Source of the DNA: Bolinopsis microptera
Taxonomy: Eukaryota > Ctenophora > Tentaculata > Lobata > Bolinopsidae
Direction: 5' to 3'
DNA length: 64,000 nucleotides
Assembly: GCF_026151205.1 (NCBI RefSeq)
Contig: NC_087083.1
Span: 7,046,460 to 7,110,459, forward strand
Part shown: positions 32,518 through 47,500 of the stretch, in pieces
How the letters are laid out: every line of letters starts with the position of its first letter
Position numbering within the stretch: position 1 is the stretch's first letter
Position numbers and translations under genes: made by a program
The notes under the pieces: model-generated
Database searches by the model: none
What the model saw: only the letters and a program-made list of their open reading frames with translations
What the model was told of the DNA's origin: nothing

Positions 32518-35500
32518 TTAGTTAGAGGTAGTAACTTGAACGTTAAGAGCTGGTGAAAATATTGAATCTGAAGGTGGACTTCCTTCCTGGCAATCATGAC
32601 AAATTTAATTTACCGTGATAATTCGCTAATTAATTAATTAATAAATCAGCTATTTGAAACCACAGCCAATAATTTAACCAATCAAAATAAACTTTTAACC
32701 TTTAATGTAAATGGGTGATCAAATGATTTTGAGATACAGTCTGTGTGCGCTGATTAAACCAATTAAAGAGTTAATTATTTAATTTTATTCACCTAATTTA
32801 ATAGGTAATTAGAGTCTGGTAACTCCGCGTTGCTATGGTGACACGCGTTGCTAGGTGAGTGGGGAAGGTGTTGTTGTACCGGGAATCTTATATAGATGTG
32901 AACTTCTTGTCTGTCGATTGACTAGCCTGAGGTTAAGGTTAATGGTTAACAATTAGCAGAATTTCAACAATTGAGTTGAAGAACAGATGGTACATGGCCC
33001 AGGCCATGGAGCCTTCTAAATGAACAAAACTTTAAAATAATTTGATTTTAATGAACTAAAGTGTAAACATTCCAGCAATATTTTAAGTTTTTAGTTTTTA
33101 AATTGATTTCTAGTAACTAAGTCTGAAACATAACAAGCAATAAAGATGTTTTATGAATTTTCTGCTTCCGTTGATTCCAAACTGAGTGAAATACACCATT
33201 CCATGCACTATGCAGGCAAGAGTAGCATCCTAATAATCAATAATGGGCAGACAGCACACGGCTAAAACACTGATCCCGAAATTTAAAATAAAACAAGAAG
33301 CAGGTCCGGCTAGCACACTGGAATTGAGAAAAACACAAACTGAACACTCAAAAGAGAGAAGAACTGACAAACCACGTGACCTGAAATCAAACCACGTGAC
33401 ATGACGTCAAACACCACGTGACGTGGAAAGTCAGGTGACGAGATAAGAAAGATGAATTTTTCAGAAAAACCCGTTTCTTACCAGCCGATATTTCAGGAAT
33501 TCGTTAGTCGAGTTTGATTCTCGAAGCTTCTTTGACAAGTCTATCAGTTGATACCGCAACTGCAATTATAGTTTCTCATTGCATCCAATCACAATAGTTA
33601 CCATAGCAACCGCAAAATTCAGTGTCCGATCAAATATTGACTCGACGAGTGCTCCTTCATAAATCTATTTTGTTCTACAAAGATAATTATCCAGAGGCTT
33701 CAAATCTTCAATGCTTCACCTCACCAAGTTGTGAAAAGCAAACAAGTGAAAATCAACTTAATAAAGCAATCATGTAGTTAGCCAGCAATCCAAAACTATG
33801 TCTACTAATAAAGACTGAGAATTTCTACTCGGCCCTTTCCTTTTGCCAGCAAGTTACTCTGGTCACCGGCTTGCTAATCGTTTATTGAATCATGTGACCC
33901 CGAAATTATCCACGTGACACTCAAACACAACAAGTCACACAACACAACTCCTTTTTAAGTGTAATGTAGCGCTGTTCTTAAATCAGAACTTAAAAGAAAG
34001 GGGGGACAGCAAAATGTGATCAAGAAACAAATAAGAAATATCACAGATAATATTTTTAAGGTAAAATGCTGAGAAAGAAAGGGCTTGAGAATAGAAAAAG
34101 GTGCACCATGCAACATTCATTACTGTGTGTAAAACAACAAGTTGAAGAGTAACACCTTAATTCTTATCAAGAATATAGATAGTACATTCACCGTTATTAC
34201 TATTTATAATAACAATCAAACCATTTCAAATATTCAAAATATTGAAGATATTCAAAATATTTCGATAGTTATTAGAAATATAACAAATATGCAAAAAATG
34301 CGAATTTACCTCCGCTATCTGACTTTCTTCTGACTGTCCCTTGAGCTCTGTTACCTCTTCTTGCAACTGAGATGGGAAAAAGTGATTAAAATCTTTAAAA
34401 ATCACCCTTCTAAAGTAGGTAAGAAAATAATTGAAATATACGATAAAAACCACAAAATAATTAATATTTATTATAATATTTATCATGCGTAATCATATTT
34501 CATCAGTTTATAGCAGGGATTTGCTTGATTTCCACGTTGATAGCTCTACATGTTACGTTACAGACACACATAGGAAAACTTTAAGACACCAAGACGAAGT
34601 GAAAGTGAAAGTGAAAGTGAAACTAGTTTGATGTTACCTGCTGCACCCTTTTCGCAATGACACACGCTTGGTCCAACTTTGACTGTAGCTCTGCTTTTTC
34701 AATCTAAAATTTAAACTAGTTTTTTTCTCAGGTTAACAGTTCAGTTTAAAGCAAAACATTTTGAGCGTTGAGTAATCTCTTCAAATACAGAAATACTGGC
34801 GAGGAGGTCCAATAAATACACGAAAAAACCAAGTCTCATTTTTCGGTTAAAGTGAAACAAGTGAAAATGACGACAGGAACGCACTGATGCTAAATCACAA
34901 AATTTTAGTTAAGTACGAGATCGTACTTTAGACAGTGGATATATCACGTACACGTACGTGTTTGTATGCAGTGGATTATGTGAACAGTGGAAATGAGAAA
35001 GATCTATGAAAATGGTGTAACATCTAAGACACCAAGAGGAACAGGCCAGTTATGCAGGATTACCCCCCCCCCCCCCTGTGGTATTCAGGATTACCCAGGC
35101 AAACTTGCTCCTCTGATATGTGGCGTACGTGTTTTTTTGGACACGCACATTGTAAAATGACGTCACAACGAAATCAATATTACTAAAGTTAAGGTGAAAT
35201 GAGGGTGAAGCTGAAATTCTAGGTTGTCATGATAGCAACAAACAGTTAGAATGGGGTGGAATCTTGAAAAGTCAATCACATGGAATGTTTGTTTCTTTTG
35301 ATTGCCAATTCTAATCACCCAGTTTAGAGCATGCTTTTATCATTCGAAAGAATTCATACGGAAAGTGAGACATCAATAATACTTGAAACATCAATCATGC
35401 CCTATCACATACTGTATCAATAGTATTTCAAATGTACAGTGAAATCAGGTCTGTTCATGTGTTGAATTAAAAGTAACTTGTCGACGTGTAAACAGCCGAT

Positions 35501-38500
35501 ACGATTGCCCCCAATACATGACGTTGCACTAAAACGCGCACTAAATGCGCGCTCTGCTGGACTAAAAAGTCTGAAACGCAACAAGAGAATGTCGCTGCGC
35601 GTTACAAAAACATAAAAGAATATTGTGACACGGACATAGATACGTGGTGAACTTACCGAGTCTGATTTGTCAGCTGCGGGCTCTGACATCTGCTGTTGGA
35701 GCTCTTCTTTTTCTGCAGCTAACTGAAAATCACACACAATTACATCCACACTCTTGATTAGATATGGGGAATGTCGAGAGAAATATTTATAATAAAACGA
35801 GTCATATTTTTATTGATTAACGTTAGTAATTACCAACTTAATTACATATTTTAAATTTATATTGTTTGTAACGTGGAATTTACCTGAGCGATTTCTGAAT
35901 TCTTTGAGGAAAGTTTTTCTTGGAGAAGTGACACGTCACTGTTAGCCTGAATTAAATTGCAATTAGTTAAAATCAAATCATATAATTCTTGATAAAAGTG
36001 GGCTTCTTTAACCAGTATCCCATATGAAATTTGAATTTATCAATTTATTTATTAAATAAGTTTGGCACAGAGTCCAGCGAAAGCGATTGTTGATGTTTGA
36101 ATCAAAGAAACTGTAATGTTGATAATTGAGTCTGAATCATTTGAATTGTGAGATATTTGAGTGAAATAAACTATGAAACGAAAAGCAGTGCAGCAATAAT
36201 CAATGTAAGCTTAAAAGCAACAAATAGCAGGAAAATGGGTAAAAATAGGTGAACATGAAAGGAGGAACATGTTTCATTTAAAAGCAACAAAAAAAACGAT
36301 GATAAACACTGTTACTATCACGATTTGTAAGTTCCATTTTTTTACCAATCTAAAGGGGCTGAAATTCAGCAAAAAACCAACTTGCGATAAAACCATGCAC
36401 ACTCCAACACACTACAGCAAACACTGCACTGGTAAAACACGCAAATACACACGCTTTAAACGCAAATACACGCAATTACACACTGCCCTCGCACCTCCCG
36501 TAGAAGCTTATTCATCATGTTATTTCGCTCCTGCTCCTCAATTAGCTGATTCTTATTTTTCAGCATAGCTCCGTTTACCTTATATAGTTAAATGTCAGTG
36601 TAATTACTGTGGTTAATGCTTGACAATGCTGGATTTCTGCCAAAAAACTAAACAGCAAAGACAAAAGAAAACAAGGAGAGTTGTTTCATGTAATTTATTC
36701 ATGGCTAATTGCAAATAAACCCCGGCTTAAACCTGGCTAAAAACAAACACTTACAAATCTCATGATCACACATTCTCGAGAATCAGCATTTAAAAAACTC
36801 ATTCTTAACGAACACTGCAGAGATGATTACATTGTTTGAAGCTTTAAATTCACTCTCACATATTTGAAGTGCCTCAAATGCCTCTCTGATGTAAATACCA
36901 AACATCAAGCATACACTAAACACTGCACGTTAATATGAAACTTGTCCCACATCCACTAACACGACAAACTGGCCGAGAGGAAATTTAAAACTTGTCGGAT
37001 GTACGTGTCAGTACGTGTTATACCTGTATGTAAGTACGTGTAATTCTATGTGTAATTCTAGCTGTGTGTACGTGGTTTAACGTGATTTAGCCACATCATC
37101 AAACCAGACTAGTGTTAGAGTAACACATTTAGCAGACTGATTTGAAACAGCTCAAGGAATTTGTCTGACAAATGAAATGGAAGTATAAACTGTCTAGAAT
37201 AATATTTACCCTATTTAGGACGCTAGATTAATGTACATATCTAGAATCTAGATACATGTATACATCTAGTGCTGCAGTAGTACTAGGTCAGTTGTTCGTC
37301 ATGTTTCCAGAATATTCTAGAACTTAAGCATAATCACGTGTTTTTATAAAGCCTCTAGAACATCCATTGTTATCAATTCTAATCTTCCAGAATTCCACAC
37401 AGTGGTTAATGGACACTTCAAAAAGAAATTCTTAATTTGTGATTCAGTAAACATGTAATTCTTCTGATCTGATAAAAAGAGCTCTTGATTCTATACCACG
37501 AATAATGTATACAGCAAGTAAATAGCAAGTATATCGCGAGTATAATGTATATAATAGCAAATTTATAGCAGCCAACCAGAACCAAACATTTCACAGCAAA
37601 ACGAACCAATATAAAATGCAGAAGTTTGACTGTACTATGATCTGTTAACTATGAGCTAATTAGTCTGAACCAATTAAAAGAGAGTATGTGTCTAACAGTA
37701 CATTGTAATTAGGGGTATTGTGTGGTCTGTTTAAGTTACAGTTACTGCACTGTATTATGTCTTATACTACACTTGAATAATGCTACACTTGCCACTGCTT
37801 ACTTTCGTACTGGTACTGGTACATTCTTATCGCAAAATTTGAATTCATTACCACACAGTAAGATTGACATCATTTGTTTTTGCGACAAAAAGTGTGTTAC
37901 AAACTAAACTCTAACGAAAGCTATGTTCATCATCAAAGTAAAGATTGATAGTCACATTATAAGATAAGGTACTGATACACAAGCCCTGATCACACTGTTG
38001 CCATGGTGCAGTGATCACACAAGTAGTGGTGAGACACACTGTAGCCATGGTGATCACACAAGTAGTGGTGAGACACACTGTTGCCATGGTGATCACACAA
38101 GTAGTGGTGAGACACACTGTTGCCATGGTGATCACACAAGTAGTGGTGAGACACACTGTAGCCATGGTGATCACACAAGTAGTGCAGTGGTGAGACACAC
38201 TGTTGCCATGGTGATCACACAAGTAGTGCAGTGGTGAGACACACTGTTGCCATGGTGATCACACAAGTAGTGGTGAGACACACTGTTGCCATGGTGATCA
38301 CACAAGTAATGGTGAGACACACTGTTGCCATGGTGATCACACAAGTAATGGTGAGACACACTGTTGCCATGGTGATCACACAAGTAGTGCAGTGGTGAGA
38401 CACACTGTTGCCATGGTGATCACACAAGTAGTGGTGAGACACACTGTTGCCATGGTGATCACACAAGTAGTGGTGAGACACACTGTTGCCATGGTGATCA

Positions 38501-41500
38501 CACAAGTAGTGGTGAGACACACTGTTGCCATGGTGATCACACAAGTAGTGGTGAGACACACTGTTGCCATGGTGATCACACAAGTAGTGGTGAGACACAT
38601 TGTTGCCATGGTGATCACACAAGTAATGGTGAGACACACTGTTGCCATAGTGATCACACAAGACAATAACACACAAACAAAGCAGCAAGTTAACCAGAGG
38701 ATTTATAATGTAAAGTATATTATTATATATATATTTGTAGTAGGGGGGGGGGGGGGCAGTAAGTAGCCTAAAATCAATACACAAGGTTTAAAGCTGTTTC
38801 TTAGCAATAAAAATCACTTAAAAAGTTACAAATACAAGTTACAAGTATAAGCTAGGCTGTCTCAGGGATCATATTTAGTGCACAAATATTAACATTTTAG
38901 TAAAGAGCCGCACAGTTTAACACTATAACAGCATTTAGCATTATAACAGCTAGCGAGGTATCTAAACCCCACCTTACATTGCCTCCCTCTACATAGTGGG
39001 ACAGAAAGCAGACTGTTATAGTAACCTAGTTAGCAGGTGGAGTTATTGTTATCTGGTTTATATCTCCCGTAGTATGTAGATATTACCAGCTATTATACTG
39101 TGACACAGCATGACACAGCGCCGCGCTGTTCCACTATCATGTACAGTGGGGTGCCATATGTTTTAAAGAAATGTCACACCCTTTGTGACACTAACTCGTT
39201 ATGTCACAGTTTGTCACGCATTGGTTATGTCACACCATGTCACACATTGGTTACCATGACAACTAAATACCTGTTGTAATTGTGTAAGGGTCTGAGCGTG
39301 CCATTTCTGTTCCATATCGTTAGCTTTCTGTAACTGTGAGTACACAGTGTCAATTACACAGTGTCAATTACACAGTGTCAATTACACAGTGTCAATTACA
39401 CAGTGTCAATTACACAGTGTCAATTACACATTGTCAATTACACAGTGTCAATTACATAGTGTCAATTACAGTGTCAATTACACAGTGTCAATTACACAGT
39501 GTCAATTACACAGTGTCAATTACACAGTGTCAATTACACAGTGTCAATTACACAGTGTCAATTACACAGTGTCAATTACACAGTGTCAATTACAGTGTCA
39601 ATTACACAGTGTCAATTACACAGTGTCAATTACACAGTGTCAATTACACAGTGTCAATTACACAGTGTCAATTACACAGTGTCAATTACACAGTGTCAAT
39701 AATCCAGTGCTGTGTATTTGCACACAGTTATAACTGAAGCTGAGTAAAGGTAGGACAGTGGTAAGACGACTGAAGCAGAGGATAAGTAAAGAAGTATATC
39801 TATATTGAAATAGCACCGGGACACTTCAAGACATCAACTAGTTTAGTTACATCGGTATAGAGATAACAGATATATGAGAAAGAACTAGTATATAAATGTG
39901 ACACTTCTTAATAAAACTAGCAGCAAACGACAACCTAACAGCTTATCCGAGCAAACCACATCTAGTAAAAAATAAACTCAACATTAAATAAGCAAAATAA
40001 ACGCTAAAAAGAACAGGGTGATAGTGATATATAATGAGGTCGTGACAATCCTTATCAGGGTAATTAGAAAATGAACAGTCGCTGAAAAAAGGCTACAACA
40101 CTAAATTATTTTCAAAACTTGTAACTTAAATTATTATATAACTACTCTAATCAGCCTTATTATTAACTTAATTACTAACTTATAGCTTGTTTATTACTAA
40201 TTGATTAGCAACAAATTTCTAACTAATTACTAATTAATTACTAATTAATTACTAATTAATTACTAATTAATTACTAATTAATAACTTACTGTGTCTACAT
40301 CAGCACTTTTGTTTCCCTGCTGACTAAGATTATCCTCAGCCTGAAATAACGTTTGTTATGCACAATTTCAATTTCAATTACTAATAATTACTATTATGAT
40401 TTAATCAGTAAACTAATTATCATATCGAATAATGAATTAATTAATAACCTCAATAAGCTTGAGAAGTATCTCACTAATTAATTAATTACCTCATTAAGCT
40501 TGAAAAGTATCTCACTAATTAATTAATTACCTCATTAAGCTTGAGAAGGGTCTCACTATGCCACCTCTTCTCGCTCTCCAGTTTCTCCCCCATGTCTGTT
40601 ATAGTTTGTCTCTCCGCCTGGAGTAGAGCTTCTGTCTCTGTTAAAGTCTGTTTTACGGACTCCAGTTCAGCAGTGGCGGTGTCCAGTGCGCTGGAGTATG
40701 TGGTCTGAGAGGCTAGCTTCTGTTCTAGTTCCTCTACCCTCTCTCGCTCCTGAGTGGTTAGTTTGAGTTATGTGACTAGAATACAGCTATCTGAGTGGTT
40801 AGTTTGAGTCATGCGACTAGAATACAGCTATCTGATTGGTTTAGTAAAGGTTGTATATATCATAAAGACCTCTAAACTTACCATTTTGAGGTCATTTCGT
40901 TTCTCCTCCAAGTCCTTCTCCCACTTCTGAAGATCAGACTCAAACTTAACTTGGAGTTGGGTCAGAATCTCCTCTGTCTTACTCAAAACTTCCTGATAAT
41001 TAATTAATTGATTAATTAGATAATAACTCAGATTCCACGAAATTGGTCGGTCGAACAATAACACAGTTGTGTAAATGCTTCATATCATTTAGATAGCGCA
41101 ATTGCTAGAATACAGCGCTCTGATTGGTTAGTTTGAGTAATGTGACTAGAATACAGCGCTCTGATTGGTTAGTTTGAGTTATGTGACTAGAATACAGCGC
41201 TCTGATTGGTTAGTTTGAGTTATGTGACTAGAATACGGCGCTCTGATTGGTTTCAGTCGTTTGACGTATTGCAGACACAACATTGAAGACTAGTACTTTA
41301 AATGATGTAGTAAACTAACAATAGCGTGTAAATAGCAGACACGAATATATATTAACTACTAAGTGATAATATGACTTAGTTCTAACTTTTAACGTTATAC
41401 ATGATACGGCTGAATTACGGAGATGTAGTACATATGTTTAATGTGCAATATTGTAAGTGATAAGTTTATAGTTCGCAGGACTAGATGAGAATTAAAGTGA

Positions 41501-44500
41501 TGTTATAACCGAGTGATTCTTTCAAACAAAAGTCGAGTGATAAACAATCTTACTTATAATTCGAAAGATTATGTATGTTTGTCGTTTGTACGCCCAAGTG
41601 CAAATTAGATGAGAAATAGGAAGTTAGGTAAAAACCAAAAGGTTGCATATAGGTGCACGTGTAAAGATTGCTGGAACGGCATTTTGATCGGTTTTGTGGC
41701 AATTAAATTGTGTTTAAAGTGTTTTAGATTTAAATCGGCTGTATCTTCGGTTAAGATGAACATTTTTTGATGCAAATAAAACTTTCTTTCAAAGAACACT
41801 ACTAGCTTCATCCCTGTTACTGCGGGCTTTCTAGTATCATATAATATTAAAGAACTTCTGATTTTAGGCGATAGAATATATGAAAAAAATTCCGTTTCGC
41901 AGTAGGGCTGACTTACTTAAACAACTTTATATTAAAACTGAATTGCAACTGAGCAAGAAAACAAATAAGAGCCTAGCATTTGGAATTGATTTAAGCGCTG
42001 AGTGATGTCCCTAAATTGAACATGATGCATTATATGTGTTCAGTTTGAGTCACGTGACTAGAATACAGCTATCTGATTGGTTAGTTTGAGTCACGTGACT
42101 AGAATACAGCGATTTTTAGCAGTACCTCTCTGCCTTTTTCCACACAATGAGTCTGAATGGTTGAAGTGATTTATGAAGGAGTATGTTAAAAAACGTATGA
42201 TATACAGGGTGCAAAGAAATTTAGAGAACAGTCCAAGGAGGTCAACCAGAACAGGGAGCTTAAGTAATCGACAACTTCAGTTTGGGGAATTTTGAGGAAA
42301 GAGCTGAAGAAGTTTGCCTAAAAAATTCAAATCAAACAGACACAAACTCCAAAAAATAGAGAACAAAAGACCGAATTTGGCAGCATGATGGCTGATCGCA
42401 TCGAATCTGACTCAGAATTCTTGAAACAGATATTTTTTTCAGATGAGGCTCATTTTCATCTGAGCGGTCATGTCAATCGCCAAAATTGTAGGTTTTGGGC
42501 AGATGAGAACCCCCATGCAACAGTTGAGTCGCTTATCACTAGAGGGAAAGTCACAGCTTGGATGGGGATCGGGTATCATGGTATTTTTCTCAAAATTCGA
42601 CTTTTTGGAACAGAGCCAAAAAAAATTAACAAAGTTGAATTGCTGGAACAAATGAGCTTAACAAATTAAATTTGTAAGTTTTATAAACTAATGGCAACCG
42701 ATAATGGGCATTTTGCTCCTTTATAAAAAAATGTATTGGTTTTTAAAATCAGGACATTATTTTTGAAACACCCTGTAAGACATATTCCGTCATATTAGCG
42801 ACATTTTCGGACGTGAGAAGAATGAGGACTCCTCAAATATAAATGCTAATGAACAAATGAGTGTGTAATAAGTTATCATATCAACTTGATCGATCAATTA
42901 ACTAATTAATAATAGATAAATAATTATAATTAATACAATAATAATATAGTTAATAAATCACTAATATTTACCTGGTATTTCTTGGCATCAGCCTGGGCTC
43001 GGTCACGGTCCTTGATGGCCACTTGTAATTTCTGAAATGGACATCGGTTAAATTAACACGTGGTATGACGTCATTAATAACATGACTTCATAATAACACG
43101 TGATGTCACTACAAAATCAACTTTACTACACAATGTAGCAGCTTCAGGTTCTTTTCTCATGAGTGTCTATTTAAATAATAACCTCAACAGTTTCCATTCA
43201 ACGAGTTATGTTACTTCACACACACCACGTGACACACACCACGTGACACACACCACGTGACACACACCACGTGACAAGCGAATATTATAATGATGGCGGG
43301 AATATTGAGAGCGGGAAATTCAAGTTATGAAGAAGACTTTTACAAGTGAGACGTGTTTTTAGTTACCAGTAGTGGGGTAACACTGTGTAGTTATGTGTTA
43401 TATATAATCTGCTTTTAAACGTTTGTAAACAGACGTTGAGTAGTAGTGGGGAGGGGAGTAATGTGGGGAGGGGGGTAGTGGGGAGTAGTAAAGTAGTAAG
43501 GGTAGTGGGGAGGGTGTAGTGGGGAGGGGGCGGGAGGTAGTGGGGAGTAATAGGGGTAGTGGGGAGGGGGGGTAGTGGGGAGGGGGTAGTGGGGAGGGGG
43601 GTAGTAAGGGTAGTGAGGAGGGCCAGGGGGGTAGTGGGGAGGGGGGTAGTGGGGAGGGGGGAGGGGGTAGTGGGGGTAGTGGGCAGGGGGGTAGTGTGGA
43701 GGGGGGAGGGGAGTAATGGGGGTAGTGGGGAGGGGGGTAGTGGGGAGGGGGAGGGGAGTAATGGGGGTAGTGGGGAGGGGGGTAGTGGGGAGGGGGTAGT
43801 AGTAAGGTAGTGGGGAGGGGGGTAGTGGGGAGGGGGGAGGGGGTAGTGGGGGTAGTGGGCAGGGGGGTAGTGTGGAGGGGGGAGGGGAGTAATGGGGGTA
43901 GTGGGGAGGGGGGTAGTGGGGAGGGGGTAGTAGTAAGGTAGTGGGGAGGGGGGTAGTGGGGAGGGGGGTAGTGGGGAGGGGGGTAGTGGGGAGGGGGTAG
44001 TAGTAAGGTAGTGGGGAGGGGGGTAGTGGGGAGGGGGGAGGGGGTAGTGGGGGTAGTGGGCAGGGGGGGTAGTGTGGAGGGGGGAGGGGAGTAATAGGGG
44101 TAGTGGGGAGGGGGGGTAGTGGGGAGGGGGTAGTGGGGAGGGGGGTAGTAAGGGTAGTGGGGAGGGCCAGGGGGGTAGTGGGGAGGGGGGTAGTGGGGAG
44201 GGGGGAGGGGGTAGTGGGGGTAGTGGGCAGGGGGGTAGTGTGGAGGGGGGAGGGGAGTAATGGGGGTAGTGGGGAGGGGGGTAGTGGGGAGGGGGAGGGG
44301 AGTAATGGGGGTAGTGGGGAGGGGGGTAGTGGGGAGGGGGTAGTAGTAAGGTAGTGGGGAGGGTGGAGTAGTGGGGGTAGTGTAACCTAAACACACACAC
44401 ACACACACACACAGATTATGTAACAACATACAGTTGCTAAACAGTTACCACCAGTCACCACCCTCACTGACCTCTAACAATTACCTCACATACAGCCTCA

Positions 44501-47500
44501 CTGACCTCTAACAATTACCTCACATACATCCTCACTGACCTCTAACAATTACCTCACATACAGCCTCACTGACCTCTAACAATTACCTCACATACAGCCT
44601 CACTGACCTCTAACAATTACCTCACATACAGCCTCACTGACCTCTAACAATTACCTCACATACAGCCTCACTGACCTCTAACAATTACCTCACATACAGC
44701 CTCACTGACCTCTAACAATTACCTCACATACAGCCTCACTGACCTCTAACAATTACCTCACATACAGCCTCACTGACCTCTAACAATTACCTCACATACA
44801 GCCTCACTGACCTCTAACAATTACCTCACATACAGCCTCACTGACCTCTAACAATTACCTCACATACAGCCTCACTGACCTCTAACAATTACCTCACATA
44901 CAGCCTCACTGACCTCTAACAATTACCTCACATACAGCCTCACTGACCTCTAACAATTACCTCACATACAGCCTCACTGACCTCTAACAATTACCTCACA
45001 TACAGCCTCACTGACCTCTAACAATTACCTCACATACAGCCTCACTGACCTCTAACAATTACCTCACATACAGCCTCACTGACCTCTAACAATTACCTCA
45101 CATACAGCCTCACTGACCTCTAACAATTACCTAACATACAGCCTCACTGACCTCTAACAATTACCTCACATACAGCCTCACTGACCTCTAACAATTACCT
45201 CACATACAGCTTCACTGACCTCTAACAATTACCTCACATACAGCCTCACTGACCTCTAACAATTACCTCACATACAGCCTCACTGACCTCTAACAATTAC
45301 CTCACATACAGCCTCACTGACCTCTAACAATTACCTCACATACAGCCTCACTGACCTCTAACAATTACCTCACATACAGCCTCACTGACCTCTAACAATT
45401 ACCTCACATACAGCCTCACTGACCTCTAACAATTACCTCACATACAGCCTCACTGACCTCTAACAATTACCTAACATACAGCCTCACTGACCTCTAACAA
45501 TTACCTCACATACAGCCTCACTGACCTCTAACAATTACCTCACATACAGCTTCACTGACCTCTAACAATTACCTCACATACAGCCTCACTGACCTCTAAC
45601 AATTACCTCACATACAGCCTCACTGACCTCTAACAATTACCTCACATACAGCCTCACTGACCTCTAACAATTACCTCACATACAGCCTCACTGACCTCTA
45701 ACAATTACCTCACATACAGCCTCACTGACCTCTAACAATTACCTCACATACAGCTTCACTGACCTCTAACAATTACCTCACATACAGCCTCACTGACCTC
45801 TAACAATTACCTCACATACAGCTTCACTGACCTCTAACAATTACCTCACATACAGCCTCACTGACCTCTAATAATTACCTCACATACAGCCTAACTCCAA
45901 AAAATTTAACTCATATAATACAGGTCGGCTCTGCAACAGTCACCTTACTCATATTACTAATATTGAGTATATTCTAGTGCAGTTAATTTATAATATTCAA
46001 GTTCTGGTGAAAGTGTGGAGTTTTGTACGTGATATTTGCTACTCCTGTTGAGCTAACAACTGTTAATATTATAGCACTACAGCTGTTACTTTTTACAGGG
46101 TTTCTTGCCAGTTACTGAGACGTGTACAAGTTGTGAAATTAATTACTGCAGTGTAAGATCTAATAGGGCGTCAATATGGGGTCTAATAGGGCGTCAATAT
46201 GGGGTCTAATAGGGCGTCAATGAGGGGTATAATATGGTGTCAATACGGGGTCTGATAGGGCGTCAATATGGGGTCTAACAGGGCGTCAATATGGGGTCTA
46301 ACAGGGCGTCAATATGGGGTCTAATAGGGCGTCAATATGGGGTATAATAGGGCGTCGATATGAAGTATAATAGGGCGTCGATATGGAGTTTTATAAGTCT
46401 TCAATATGGAGTCTAATAAGGCGTCAATATGGGGTCTAATAGGGCGTCAATATGAGGTCTAATAGGGCGTCAATACGGGGTCTAATAGGGCGTCAATATG
46501 GGGTCTAATAGGGCGTCAATATGGGGTCTAACAGGGCGTCAATATGGGATCTGAATGAGGTGATCACGTGTAATAAAACCGTGCAAAGCCTCCCCAAATA
46601 GTATTATATCTACCTGTTTATATGTGCTGGGCATGTTTGGAATGCTTGGTGACGTCACGAAGTGGACTAAAGGACGGATATGTTTATAAACTTAACTAAC
46701 TGAACTAGACAAATGGTTATAAACTTCAGTAACTTATAAATTACACAAAAAATAACAAGCAGTATAAACTAGAAGTAGCCGAGTAAGAAAAGTGGTAAAT
46801 TGCGCCCTGTGTTAGGTAAAATACGTCCCAACACCGGGTAATAAGCGGAAAAAAATAGCAGTCACGTGACTTGAATACAGCTCTCTGATTGGCTGGTATG
46901 TGCCACGTGACAGGAATGGAGCCTTGTGATTGGTCGTCAGCGGGGTTACCCAGCGGACACTACACACAATGCAGAACGAGTAATGCTGTAGTCCAGAACA
47001 CGCACAATCGGATTTACTCTGCACTTGTACAGCATAATAACTTGACACGTGACAAAACGGTACTGCACGCTGATTAGCCAGCCAGGTGCACGTGGGCAGG
47101 CTCCTGTGGTCTGATTGGCTGGAGGAAAGGACGGAGGAAAACCGTATTATTGGCTGGCTATGCAGTTGGGTTTGAAAGTGAGAATGTTGTGAAAATGACG
47201 TGTTGGGGCACTGCTCGCTGATTAGCTGTTCTCAGTCAAGTTAATTGAATACTGTCTTCTTATTGGCTAGTTCGCATCACGTGACTTAAACACTGCATTG
47301 TGATTGGTTGGGAGCAATGTTACGTTGTTGACGTTTATTTGACAGTTAGTACTCGCTGCTCCCCTGTTTAAATGTATATCTGCAGTAACTCGACTAGTAT
47401 TACTAGTACACACTGTCACACTGTCACACTGTCACACTGTCACAACCACTGTTTCTATGGTCACTGCTCTAATACCTTAAATAAACAAGCTGCAGATATT

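Larger units (their letters stand above)
32518..43031 (-). other. kinectin/RRBP1-like gene: exons 20-31 (C-terminal coiled coil)
   Basis: Exons, all phase 0: 43031-42972, 40992-40882, 40749-40531, 40340-40290, 39333-39271, 36578-36495, 35946-35884, 35722-35657, 34703-34638, 34366-34310, 33559-33482, and a tentative last exon 32586-32518 with stop TAA. Heptad-like readings include KFESDLQKWEKDLEEKRNDL, NKNQLIEEQERNNMMNKLLR and QLIDLSKKLRESNSTNEFLK. Exons of only 17-28 codons suggest duplication of small coil modules. An alternative last exon at 33317-33237 has a good acceptor but Cys/Phe-rich, unlikely coding. Confidence 0.7.

Noticed and set aside
33237-33317. Alternative last exon of the kinectin/RRBP1-like gene
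   Set aside because: Good acceptor and in phase, but the Cys/Phe/Arg-rich reading is unlike the rod; the 32586-32518 exon has a more plausible polar tail. Not excluded.
37911-38784. Long ORFs with CDHHGNSVSHHYL or VITQVVVRHTVAM repeats on both strands
   Set aside because: 39 is a multiple of three, so a minisatellite stays open in several frames; no start context, domain or splice signal.
39336-39737. ORFs of SVNYTVSITQCQLH repeats
   Set aside because: Product of the 14-bp array, open in all three frames because 14 x 3 = 42.
43363-44429. Two ~345-aa Pro/Tyr/Thr/His-rich minus ORFs and Gly/Val-rich plus ORFs
   Set aside because: Readings of the G-rich minisatellite; composition equals the repeat and no flanking gene structure.
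44459-45893. CRISPR-like regular repeat
   Set aside because: Head-to-tail units with no unique spacers, in a eukaryotic intron; an ordinary minisatellite. The same applies to 50868-52010.
46600-46675. Possible minus-strand exon (…PNMPSTYKQ) with donor CAG|GTAGAT
   Set aside because: The candidate acceptor gives 53 bases, breaking the phase 0 frame shared by neighbours; the reading is not coil-like.
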